From: Cordia subcordata
Lineage: Eukaryota > Streptophyta > Magnoliopsida > Boraginales > Cordiaceae
Assembly (NCBI GenBank): GCA_028554755.1
Contig: JAPTOF010000014.1
Coordinates: 4,402,001-4,466,000 of the forward strand
Length of the DNA stretch: 64,000 nt
Direction of reading: 5' to 3'
The notes under the pieces are model-generated. The model saw nothing but the letters and a program-made list of their open reading frames with translations, searched no databases and was not told the DNA's origin. The position numbers and the translations under genes are program-made. Shown here piece by piece: positions 12,317 through 23,393 of the stretch (within the stretch, counting starts at the first letter, position 1; every line of letters begins with the position of its first letter).

Positions 12317-13374
12317 TGTCATGTAAGGCATGACAATATTACCCAATACTATTGTAAGAGAGATTTATACAAACCATACTATAATAAATAGAATATGGCA
12401 GAAAGAGAGTTGCAAAACAGAGTAACAACCCTTAGAGGAACAATAAAGTTCTAAAAATAAGAAAAAGACAATCAAACGATAATAAACTTCTTTGCTTTAT
12501 TTTAAGTAACTGCATTTTCTTTTATAGCATTTGTCTATAGGCCTTAAGGTATGCTTTCCTCATGTGCTAGAATCATTCTGTTGATTAGCATTGTTAACAC
12601 TAAAGTTCTAAGTAATCCTTCATATGTTAGGGTAACTTTCATTTCTCTATATCCCAAGTGGTTTTTGTTGACTTGCCTACTTTATAATCATAATATGTTA
12701 AGGAAAATTTGTATGCCAAAGATTAGCTTCATTCATCCAAAGAGATTTACAATTACATGTATAAATTAAGGCACTATAACTAAACTCTACATTTATAATT
12801 TTAACTTGAATTGGTGCAGGGTTCAAAAAGAAATAAAAATAAAATATAATGAGGTAACTAGGATCAATTTATACTTTTCTAGAATAATTATATATGAGCA
12901 GGTGAGAAAGAAAAGGACACCAAAAAGAATTATTGCTGCACTTTATTGTGTACATAATAAATTTGGGTTATAAAGGAGAGTATGACATTCAGCTTGTGAT
13001 TAAGAAAGTATACATGATACAAAGTCTCACCCCTTCCTGAGCTCCCATTTTAAGTATATAAAGTCTCTTCCCTTTCTAAATTTCCATCATTAAAGGGGAA
13101 AAAAAAAGCAAAAGCGGTGCTAAAAAAGGTTAAAATCTTCAAAAACAAGATGGAGTTGGCTCTATGTTAATTTTATTTCCTAACTAAATTACTAACAAGG
13201 AGAATTTTCATATTTGTTCTCTTTCTTTCCTTGGTGGTGCTTTGTTATACCTATTCAAACAAAAAAGGAATTGATTAATGGTAATGTTGTAATTATGAGT
13301 TAGGGTATGGTTAGTCAAAAAGGACATTTGCATTGATATAATAATTAAGAATTGACTTAATGCAATTGGAGTTT
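12317..13374. other. intergenic, no gene seen
   Basis: AT-rich with scattered short ORFs. No recognised domain, repeat or RNA gene. Confidence 0.5.
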
Positions 13375-13950
13375 AATTTGAGTTTTGAATCTACCAAAGT
13401 TACTACTCCATGACTGGTGAGTGCACTTCCAATTACTCCAAAAGATGATAAGGCTATAGCAAGTGCAGAAAAAAGAGTCTTGTGTTAGTAGCAGATGCAG
13501 AAAATGATGCTTACAAAGCAAATATATGCATCCATCATCTTGGTGAAGTGATAAGCTTGGTTTCACTACATCTTTTTAGTTTAAGAACTATAGAGGTGAT
13601 AAGATAAACAACTTTAGGCTCTCTAACCCAAAGTAAGACTTCAATATATGATCTTGATACTACCACAACCGTCTTGGCACAATAATTGGAAGCCAACTGG
13701 TTTCTAGAATACTCAAGTCATTCATAAATCTATGCAGCAACAAAATAAGGATTATATTCCGTTAAGCAAAAGTTTTACTCCCTTATAAATTAAGACGCTT
13801 TCTGAGATAGCTCTGTTACTAACTTTTTGTAGAAAAGAATGATTTATCACCCCATTTGGCAACAAAAACTAACATGAAAGTGCTAATGACAGTGCTTGCA
13901 GCAGCCATAATTCCTACACCATTTCCTGACAGTTTTGAAACTACCAGCTC
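13375..13950 (-). pseudogene. PAM71/CMT1-like (GDT1/UPF0016 family) transporter fragment
   Basis: Read on the minus strand, 13950-13829 gives ELVVSKLSGNGVGIMAAAST, then a hydrophobic helix, then FVAKWGDKSFFST. This is the E-x-G-D-K-(S/T) signature region of the GDT1 family, with the usual Glu (AEWGDKS) changed to Lys. A second block at about 13465-13375 reads ALAIALSSFGVIGSALTSHGVV, like the following ALAAASSPLGVIGGALAGHG segment. Intact members are chloroplast envelope or thylakoid Mn/Ca transporters. Only two exon-like pieces are present, and the key acidic residue is lost. It is probably a duplicated and decayed gene copy. Confidence 0.55.
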
Positions 13951-15985
13951 AGGGTAAGAATGTACAAGTAGCTAGAAAACAAGTTCCATAATAATTATTT
14001 AAGTAACACCACTATGACATGTCAAAAAGGAAGCAACATTAACATTGAATGATAGAAAGCTTCAGATAGTCCTCTCTATCTATTTATCACTAATAAGGAG
14101 AAGTTAATAAAAGTTTGACAAAACATATAATTAACATATTGGAGGTATATTAATGGCCATAGATGAGCTTTATCAAATAAGAAACTTAAGAGAGGATTAT
14201 GAAAAAAAAAAAAAGAGATAGGAAAAGAAAGCAACTTGATATCTACTTATCACAAAATAAATTCGTGAAGTAGGCCAAAGGGAGTGCAACGTAAGCGCTC
14301 GACCAAAAATTCCTTTTGTCCCTATCATACTCCAGCTTGGCAGTTTCCATCGCCTATCTAGGGTTGAGCCCTTCGTGGACTCAAATTCTCATTAGTACGA
14401 GTTAAAGGAATGGCCCCTAGCCTTTTATGTCCATATAAAATCTGCAACTTTTTCTTCTTTCTACAATTAGATCTTATGTGACCAAAGAAGAAGGGGAGGA
14501 AGAAAAGAGGGGAGGAGCCTTTGACCCACAACAGATAGAGGAGGATTTATGCAATCATATAGTTTGGGCTTCTAGATTGTTGTATCGAGTAGTTGGATCA
14601 TAGTCTCTTACCATAAACAAAGATATATAGCTATATAAATATACTGTTATTCACAGGCTTATGCAAGTATTGTGTTTTAAGTTATCTTATAAGGCCAATA
14701 TAATATGGAGAAAAAAGGAAAAAAGTTGTCAGACGACACAGAATATTTGTCAGCATTTAGAATTGAGGCAAGAAATTGAGGTTCACAACTAATCTCAAGT
14801 ATATTTTTCAAGCAAAATGGTGAACAATTACATCTAAATGTACACATGAATGAACAATAGTTCAAATGAGTCTCGCAAACTAGATAAATTTACTTTCAAA
14901 GACATGCTCTTCACTATTCTATATTCTTGGAAGAGTGAAATTGGAGCATCAAGGATGATGCTAGTCAAGTGTCAATATAGTAATTATTTTCCAGATTTAG
15001 AAGTTTCACCTCTTTTTTTCTTTCTTTGCTTTGAGGCCATAACTGGAGGAGACGTGAAGCAATGTTGAAACAGTAAAGTAAACCCATTACCAGTCAGAGT
15101 TAATCTTTTAATGTGCATCCTGTTTCAGTGAAAATACATACTATTTTCATATTTCTCTTCTTATCTAATTTCATATTTATTTAGAAGAAATGCCACATGG
15201 TTGTACTGTATACTGTATAGATGTTATATCTTATAAGATATCACTTTTTTAACCAGAAGGAGAAAAATAATAGAACTTTTTTCTTCTTTTTAATAATCAT
15301 AAAAGAAACTGTTTTCTCAACTCTATGATAACATTTTATGATTACCTATTCACTTAGTTCATGATTCCTTAATGATCTGCAAGACCTTTAATTGAATAAT
15401 TAAATATTAGCGCTTTGTTCTATAAGCGAATTGCTTATGCTTTGTTATATGAAACAATATCAAGAACCATACCAACCATCAACACATTACAAAGATCATA
15501 AATCGAATAAAGTATAGAGGGAAATACACTTGAATAGTAGGATCTCATTAACATAGTGAAGAGTTCATCCCAAAACAAAAGAGATTATTGTCATTACCTG
15601 TTCATGATAAATGGACATACATGTGAGTGCTCCTTTTGAAGTTAACACCTCCCAGATAGCTGTCCTAATGTAGTTCAAACCATTAATCTTTCTAAACTTG
15701 CACTTGACAGAGTTTTCCATTTAGTTAATAAAACTAAAGTACCTATATTTGCTAGAGGAAGCCCTAAATGGAAAAACCATCTAAATCACCAGTGCCAAAG
15801 AAAATTACACACCCAAGTGTGTCAAACGTCCCGAGAAACACTACTGCAACAAAATTCCTTACTACTAATTGTGCCTGCTTAGAGAGAACATCATCCTTCT
15901 TTAAGTAACTTAAAGTATGGTACTCAAATGTTCATATTAAAGAATGAAGATATACATTTAAAAATTTGTCAAATAATATATTAGC
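13951..15985. other. intergenic, no gene confirmed
   Basis: Short ORFs only. Further decayed exons of the PAM71-like fragment could lie here, but I found none. Confidence 0.45.
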
Positions 15986-16320
15986 TGTTATAAAATAATT
16001 ATGAAAGAGAGAAATATATAGGGAAAAAATATAAAGAGAGCTAAACTTTATTTCAATCTCTCAAATATACTTTCTACTTCTCTTAAAATTTTTCTACTTA
16101 TTAACCTTACAAAACTCATCCAAACCCATGATGTATATGAGCTAAGAATGGAGGGAACAAAATAATAAATGTTTGCTGCAAGAAAATCCAATGCAAATCG
16201 CATATAGCTTTTGCGTGCTGATTCCAATTTCCATTGTCAGAAGACAACTTCCATTTTCAATCTCAAAGCCATTATATTTGGCTTTGGGTCATAAATGTCC
16301 ACATCAATCTTTTCACAACA
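15986..16320 (-). repeat. copia A 3' LTR
   Basis: 335 bp, TG...CA ends, paired with 22038-22373. Confidence 0.93.
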
Positions 16321-16559
16321 CTCCTCCTTGGACATTTATTACAAAAATATGTCCCGTTAAAACCTTATTAGGAAAAACCCAATGGGAAAAAACCTAGTAA
16401 AAGAAAAAAGCACAATATTCTCATTATGCGCTTCATGCTGCCTCATTAAAAACCTTGCCAAAAAAACCTAGTGGGACAAAACCTAAGCTAAGGAAAAAAG
16501 AGGACAACGCTTATAGTCTCCCCCTCATGAAGACAATCAGGAGTGGTCTCTGAGTCGTC

Positions 16560-17113
16560 GCATGCTAATCTTATGTACCAGTTTCTCCAATGTTGTTGCA
16601 GGTAATACTTTTGTAAACAAGTTTGTAAGTTGTCACTTGAGCGAATTTGGCAAACATCGATCTCACCTTTCTTTTGGAGTTCATGTATAAAGAAGAACTT
16701 TGATGAGATATGCTTAGTTCTATCACCTTTGATGTAGCCTCCTTTAACTTGAGCAATGCATGCAATATTATCTTCATATAGTATAGTAGGTCCTCTTTTA
16801 TTAGCTGAAATGTTGCATTCTCCTTCAATATGTTGAGTTAAAGACCTTAACCATACACATTCTCGGCTTGCCTCATGTAATGTAAATATTTCAGCATGAT
16901 TTGAGGAGGTGACAGCAATAGTCTACCTTGTTGAGTGTCAGGAAATAGTTGTACCACCATATGCAAAGAGATATCCAATTTGGGATTACCCTTTTTGCTG
17001 GTTAGATAAATACCTGGCATCTACATACCCTATTAATGCAGGATGTGTATGTTTTGAATACAATAGGCCCATATCAATTGTTCCACGAAGATAACAAAAT
17101 ACATGTTTAATAC
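16560..17113 (-). pseudogene. copia A RNase H, broken
   Basis: Minus-strand reading gives the RNase H series GYVDARYLSN, IGYLFAYGGTTISW, then LYEDNIACIAQVKGGYIKGD and RTKHISSKFFFIHELQ, ending before the 3' LTR. A stop and substitutions are present (EAEY is degraded to HAEI). Confidence 0.8.
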
Positions 17114-18414
17114 CTACCCAATGTCTCGTGTTGGTGCAGCACTAAATCTTGCTAATAAATTTATAGAAAATGCAATAGCTGGATGTGTATTGTTAGCAAG
17201 ATACATCAATACACCAATTGCACTAAGATACAGTACTTCAGGCCCAAGTACTTCTTCATTATCTTCTCGAGGACGAAAATGGTCCTTTTTGATATCAAGA
17301 GATTGAACAACCATTGGGGTACTCAATCTTCGTGTTGGTGTAGCACTAAATCTTGCTAATAAATTTACAGAAAATGCAATATCTGGACGTGTATTATTAG
17401 CAAGATACATCAATGCACCAATTGCATTAAGATATGGTACTTCAGGGCCAAGTATTTCTTCATTATCTTCTCGAGGACGAAAAGGGTCATTTTTTATATC
17501 AAGAGATCGAACAACCATTAAGGTACTCAATGGGTGAGCTTTGTTCATATTAAATCTCTTCAAAACTTTTTTATGATAAGTCTTTTGGTGGATTAAACTT
17601 CCACTTGGCAAATGCTCAACTTGCAGTCCGAGACACAATTTAGAATTGCCTAAATCGATCATCTCAAATTCTTTACACAAATATGCAACTACTGCTTTAA
17701 GCTCTTCAATAGTTCCTATGATGTTTAAATCATCAACATATACAACAATAATAACAAACCCTTTTCTTGATCTCTTGATAAAAACACATGGGCTTATAAG
17801 ACTATTAACATATCCTTCCTTTAGGAGGTATATACTTAAACGATTGTACGACATTCGTCTTGATTGTTTCAATCCATATAAGAATCTTTGCAATCTAATG
17901 GATCACATCTCAGAGTTTTGATCTATATGCTTCAGGCATATTTAGTCCTTCAGGGACTTTCATATAAATATCACTATCAAGTTATCCATACAACTATGCT
18001 GTCACTATATCCACGAGATGTATATGAAGTCCCTCACAAATTGTTAGGTTGATTAAATATCTGAATGTGATTTCGTCCATCACAGGAGAATATGTCTCCT
18101 CATAATCAATTCTAGGCTTTTGTGAAAAAACATTGTGCTACAAGTTGTGTTTTATATCTTACAGTTTCGTTGTTTTCATTTTGTTTTTGCACGAATACCC
18201 ACTTGTAGTCTACAGGCCTTACATTTTGAGTCATTTGGACGATAGTTCCAAAAACTTTACGCTTTGTAAGAGAATTTAATTCAACCTCCATTGCCTCTTT
18301 CCATTTAGGCCAATCATTTCTATGTTGACATTCTTGAACGGACTTTGGTTCCTGATCCTCGCTTTTTATCATCAATTCAGTGGCTATTGCATATAAAAAT
18401 CGTTTCGGCTCCAT
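17114..18414 (-). pseudogene. copia A reverse transcriptase, broken and internally duplicated
   Basis: The N-terminal part (18414-18112) has WKEAMEVELNSL and VDYKWVFVQKQNEN. The catalytic part (17893-17114) is open for 259 residues and includes FLYGLKQS and the active-site VVYVDDLNIIG. The region between 18112 and 17893 is out of frame. The C-terminal ATPTRRLSTPM segment is duplicated in frame (17127-17534). Confidence 0.85.
17127..17534 (-). repeat. 204-bp in-frame tandem duplication inside RT
   Basis: Units 17127-17330 and 17331-17534 encode the same 68-residue segment twice (REDNEE(I/V)LGPEV, LMYLANNT, LLARFSA). The reading frame is kept. The copies differ at roughly a tenth of positions by eye. 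Confidence 0.9.
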
Positions 18415-19041
18415 CTTTGTCCTGTAGAGATATAATGAATTGAGATCTCTTCATTTTCAATATTGTCGCTATTTTTCTCACACTCAGGGTACCTGATTCT
18501 TTACTGGTGCTGCCTTTCCAGCAGTTTTTGCGACATCTGCATGATCATTAAGAACCTCAAAAATGTCAACTTGCTTATTCAGCTCCTTCCTTTTTCGAGA
18601 ATTTTTATCTTTGGAACCAATTGGTCTACCCCGTTTTTGACTTGCCATAGACTCATTTTCTAGAGTATTAGATTGCTCTTTTGAAATATCAATTCTAGCG
18701 GGAGCATTTCGAGCTAGCTTAGTCACTCTCTTTGTATTAGTGAATGCATTAGACAATTGATGAGCAATCTTTTGTAGATGAATAATTTTGTGAACTTCTT
18801 GTTCAGATAGATTTGTGTGAGGATCAAAATGAGCCATAGATGATGCATTTCATTTAATTTCCTGCTTTTTCAGCTTTTGTTTTTCTCCTCCTAATGCTGG
18901 GAATACGGTTTTGTCAAACTAGCGATCAGCAAAACGTGCTATAAAAAGATCTCTAGTTAAGGGTTCAAGATATTTAATGATTGACGGAGGTTCAAAACCA
19001 ACGTATATACCCAGTCTTCTTTGTAGTCCCATTTTTGTGCA

Positions 19042-20232
19042 CTATGGTGGAGCAATTGGAACATATACTGTACAACCAAATATTTTTAAATGGGATATAT
19101 TTAGTTTTTGACCATAAACTAATTGTAAAGGAGAATATTTATGATAAGCAGTTGGTCTTATCCGAACTAGTGTTGCAGCATGCAATATGGCATGTTCCCA
19201 AGCAGAACTAGGCAACTTAGTTTTTATAGGTAGTGGTTTAGCAATTAGCTGTAGATATTTAATAAAAGATTCTGGTATACCATTTTGAGTATATGTGTGA
19301 GCCACAGGATACTCAACTATAATCCCAATTGATGTGCAATAATCATTAAAAGATTGGGATGTAAATTCTATTGCATTATCAAGACGAATTTTCTTAATTG
19401 TACAATCCGAAAATTGTGCAAGTAGGTGAATTATTTATGTAAGGAGTCTTGGAAATGCCGCATTTTGAGTGGATAATAAGGAGACACGTGACCAATGTGT
19501 AGAGACATCTATTAATACCATAAAATATTAAAATGGTCCACATGCTGGAAAAATAGGCCCACATATGTCCCTTTGAATTTGTTCCAAAAATGCAGGGTTT
19601 TTAGCATCAATTTTAGTTGGAGATAGCCTTATAATCAATTTCCTTTGAGCACAAGCAGCACATGACAATTCATTTGATGAGAGTACTTTTTGACTCTTTA
19701 ATGAGTGCCTATGTGAATTTTCAATATTTTGTCTCATCGTTATTGCGCCTAGATGTCCAAGGCAATTATGCCAAAGAGTAAAATTCTTTGGATCAATTAT
19801 CTTCTGGTTTATTATAGCATGTGATTCCACAAGATTTATATAAGTACAATATAGTCCAGAAGATAATGCTAGCAATTTTTCCAATATATGCTTTTTGCCA
19901 GATATAAGCGATGTGATATAGAGATATTTTTTTATTGTCTTCCTTTATGGTTTCAATATGATAACCATTTTCTCGTATATTTCTAAAACTGAGTAGATTC
20001 TATTGTAATCTACTGGAATGTAAGGCATCGCTTATTATCATTTTGTTCCTCCAATAAACATAATACAAGCTCTACCAAAGCCTTCAATTAGCTTTTTAGA
20101 ATCAGTAATTGTATTGACATTTGCATTGGCTAATTTCAGTTGGGAGAAATACTTTTTATTCTTGAAAATAGCATGTGTTGTAGCATTATCAGCCAAACAT
20201 ATTTCTCCATCATTGATATGATGCAAATCCAT
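19042..20232 (-). pseudogene. copia A protease and integrase, broken
   Basis: The protease region reads CLADNATTHAIFKNKKYF (20200-20140); DSATTHT is usual for this clade. GAG-pre-integrase WHNCLGHLGAITMRQ is near 19785, with AACAQRKLI. Integrase starts IQRDICGPI (about 19560). The C-terminal part, YTQNGIPESFIKYL to HLKIFGCTVYVP, is at 19305-19050, in shifted frames. Confidence 0.8.
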
Positions 20233-20394
20233 AGCTTTTCACAATAGTAATAAAGAAAATACATAAATATTAGCAAAGATACGACATTAATTTCATAAAA
20301 TATAGATATTACATTCGAGCTAAAATTAAGCATTAAAGTGACAAACAGTTTGACATAATAAAAACGTTCAATTTTTACATAAAGAGTAATTTGG

Positions 20395-21424
20395 ATGGAT
20401 ATTTCCATCACCAATCAATTGCTCAATATTTTCAATAGCATCTTCAAAGAAGTGAAAACAGTCAAGGTGTGTGTAATTTATTTGTGTATTTTCTTCAACA
20501 AGATTTGTCTCCTTATCTTTTTCTTTTTCTTTCAACGAAACTTGATAAAGATCCACGAGATGTTTAGCAGTACGACATGTTTGATGCAATGTCCTTTCAT
20601 GCCACATCTATTACAGGTACTTTTAGTATGTTGGAAAGATTTATTTTGTGAATTATTTCTTTTGGAGTGGTTTTCTTGTCTTTTGGAATTTGGTCTATTT
20701 GACCGATAAAAATTACAACTATTACCATGCCTATAACCACAGCCACGACCACGACCATATCCACGACCACGCCCATGACTATAATTATTTGATGATGTAG
20801 CATACACCTTAGTAGATGCAATTTCACTCATTTTAGGAAATGGTTCTGAGCCAGTTGGTCGTGTTTGATGGTTTTTATCAACAGCTCATTATTTTGCTCA
20901 ACAACAAGAAGACATGAGATTTGCCCAGAATATTTTTTGAAACCACGCTTTCTATATTGTTGTTGTAAGAGTATATTAGATGAGTGAAAAGTAGAGAATG
21001 TTTTCTTTAACATGTCTTCATCAATGATCTTTTCTCTGCATAATTTCAATTGTAAAGTAATTCTAAATATAGTAGAGTTATACTCACTTACAGTTTTCAA
21101 ATCCTACAATCACATGTAAATCTACTCGTAGCGAGCTTTAGAAAGGATAACTATTTTATGATGATCAAATCTTTCCTTCAAATTTTGCCAAAGGATTTGT
21201 GGATCCTTTACTGTAAGATATTCGGCTTTAAGCCCTTCATGGAGATGATGACGAAGGAATATTAATGCTTTAGCGTGATCATGTAAGGATGCGTTATTTT
21301 CTTCTTTAATTGTTTCTCCAAGGTCTTTGGTATTGAGATGTATTTTGGCATCGAGGATCTATGATAAATAATTGTTGCAAGAAATATCAAGGGCCACAAA
21401 CTCAAGTTTCGTGAGATTTGACAT
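20395..21424 (-). pseudogene. copia A gag, broken
   Basis: The start codon (21424-21422) opens MSNLTKLEFVALDIS. A tryptophan position after NNYLS is now TAG (about 21357). Later fragments are KTVSEYNSTIFRITLQLKLC (from 21100) and LKKTFSTFHSSNILLQQQYR. A zinc knuckle follows, CNRCGMKGH, with the last part (TCRTAKHLVDLYQ) in another frame near 20550. It is followed by an Arg/Gly-rich tract. This is the capsid/nucleocapsid polyprotein of the retroelement. Confidence 0.85.
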
Positions 21425-21769
21425 TATAAATCTAGCATATATCAAAAATAAATTAGTAAGTGAAATAATAATATATTTACTTGAAGTAACTTGTAAATCA
21501 ATAAATATAACTACGTAGGAATAAATTACAAATATGGCATAAAATTTATAAGCATGATATAATATAAAATAAGATGTCAATTTTAAATAACATATTAGTA
21601 TAATTATTACAGTTAATTGTTATGTAACTATATCAGTGTTTATGTCCTTAGAAGTCATCATCATTTATTTTATTTTATTTTTTTAAGTCATGGTAATCAC
21701 GTGTCTAAGAGTCAAGGTAATCATGTCCCAGAAGTCACAGTAGTCAGGTCTTAAAAATCACGGTCTTTG

Positions 21770-21776
<7 letters not shown>

Positions 21777-21807
<31 letters not shown>

Positions 21808-21808
21808 T
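21777..21808. repeat. (ATT)n microsatellite in copia A leader
   Basis: About ten ATT units between the 5' LTR and gag. The adjacent 21690-21770 holds short repeats of a 'TCA(A/C)GGTAATCA(C/T)GT' type. Confidence 0.85.
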
Positions 21809-22037
21809 AATCATTATCTCATTAAATAGAGAACATGGCAATGTTTCAAAAATATAATTTAATAAGAATTTTATTTTCAAGATAAATGCAATGTAAAATA
21901 AATAGGGTATTAAAAATTTTTTTTATCCTATAGACATGATATAATAAAATGAGAACCATTACCGAAACTTTTGTAAGATCGTGCTCCCTTTAATAATTTG
22001 CAGAACTCCTCGTCGGTAGAAATTCGTGCTGACAACG

Positions 22038-22373
22038 TGTTATAAAATAATTATAAAAGAGAGAAATATATAGGGAGAAAATATAAAGAGAACTAAACTT
22101 TATTTCAATATCTCAAATATACTTTTTACTTCTCTCAAAAATTTTCTACTCTTTAACCTTAGAAAACTCATCCAAACCCATGATATATATAAGCTAAGAA
22201 TGGAGGGAACAAAACAATAAATGTTTGCTGCAAGAAAATCCAATGCAAATCAGCATATAACTTTTGCGTGCTAGTTGCAGTTTCTATTGTCAGAAGACAA
22301 CTTCCATTTTCAATCTTAAAGCCATTATATTTGACTTTGGGTCATGAATGTCCATATCAATCTTTTCACAACA
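22038..22373 (-). repeat. copia A 5' LTR
   Basis: 336 bp, TG...CA ends. Minus-strand sequence just inside reads CGTTGTCAGCACGAA, where the primer-binding site is expected. It is not the standard TGGTATCAGAGC. Confidence 0.92.
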
Positions 22374-22378
22374 TCAGC

Positions 22379-23393
22379 TATTTATGATTGAAAAGGCTAA
22401 AATTTTACATGCATATGATGGAAAATTTGCATGAAAAATAATAATTAGATATCTTAAAATTTTTCTATGATGAATCTTTATTGCAATGAATGTCTTGTCC
22501 CCAAGTTTAGAGAAAAATATCAATAAGAAAGCCTGCAAGTGAAAATAATAATCATGAGAGGTGGTGGAGAAATTCCTCAAGTAGGTAAGATTTTAGTATT
22601 TCAAGCCTTAATTTTTGAATTTTCTCCTTTTCTCTTCAAAAATTAAAGAAGAGATGAAGAGATTTTGTGTGATTGATCTATGAATTGATGAATGAAAGAT
22701 GTGAATTGTCTTCTTGCCAGTGTTGGTAAGGACATGCTTGAGACCAGAAATGACGACTTTTCGAGTACCTTAAAAGTGTACAAAGCTGGCGATTGAAGGT
22801 GTCAGGCTTGAGATGTGTAGACATGAGCTCAAATCAAATAGCGCTCTGAGTTTTTCCTCGACGCGGTCATCTCCTTTGTCAACCATGAGCTTTTCCTCAA
22901 TGAGATCTCGCTATCTTGTCTCTCAGATTTTTTTCTAATTTTTCTGTGTATATGCGCTTTTACTTCAGTGTGCGTTCTCTATGTGTGATTGATTTTATTT
23001 CTATACTTCGGGTTTTATAAAAGGTTAAATTATCTTTTTACCTAGATGACTAACTAATGAATAGTATACTTGGCAAAAGTCCCTCTTTTAATATAGAAGA
23101 GAAGAGAAGAGATTCTTTTATTTGGGAATCCAAACCGAAAAAAAAAAAAAGAAAAACCTTGAGAAAAAAGAAAAAGAGAAAAAGAAATAAATGGTAAAGG
23201 CGATGAATTGGACAAGTGGCTGCTGGCATAAGTGTCAACGTGGAGCAAATAAAAAATAAAAAAAAAAGTGTCAACGTGGAGCCAAGACTTGTTAATACTT
23301 TCTCACTAATCACATTTTTGAACTAGTGACAAACCAAATTAATTTTCTCACTAGTTTTCCACAACAAGCGTAGTCCAAATCGGCGGCTAAGTG
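22379..23393. other. intergenic, COQ9 upstream region
   Basis: No gene. The last 300 bases include purine-rich A/AG tracts (23089-23190) and two copies of AGTGTCAACGTGGAGC (about 23230 and 23267). This is presumably the COQ9 promoter and 5' UTR. No specific TATA box could be assigned. Confidence 0.5.

Larger units (their letters stand above)
15986..22373 (-). mobile_element. complete Ty1/copia retrotransposon A, inactive
   Basis: The element runs on the minus strand. LTRs are 15986-16320 (3') and 22038-22373 (5'), both TGTTATAAAA...TTCACAACA. Flanking 5-mers TTAGC (15981-15985) and TCAGC (22374-22378) look like a target duplication with one change. A polypurine tract (CCAAGGAGGAG on the minus strand) abuts the 3' LTR. 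The order gag, protease, integrase, RT, RNase H is that of copia. Stops and frameshifts break every domain. About 27 differences between the LTRs by eye (about 8%) suggest an insertion older than copia B at 48248. Confidence 0.93.

Noticed and set aside
23050..23313. Phe/Leu-rich minus-strand ORFs upstream of COQ9
   Set aside because: They come from purine-rich A/G tracts on the plus strand. No domain.
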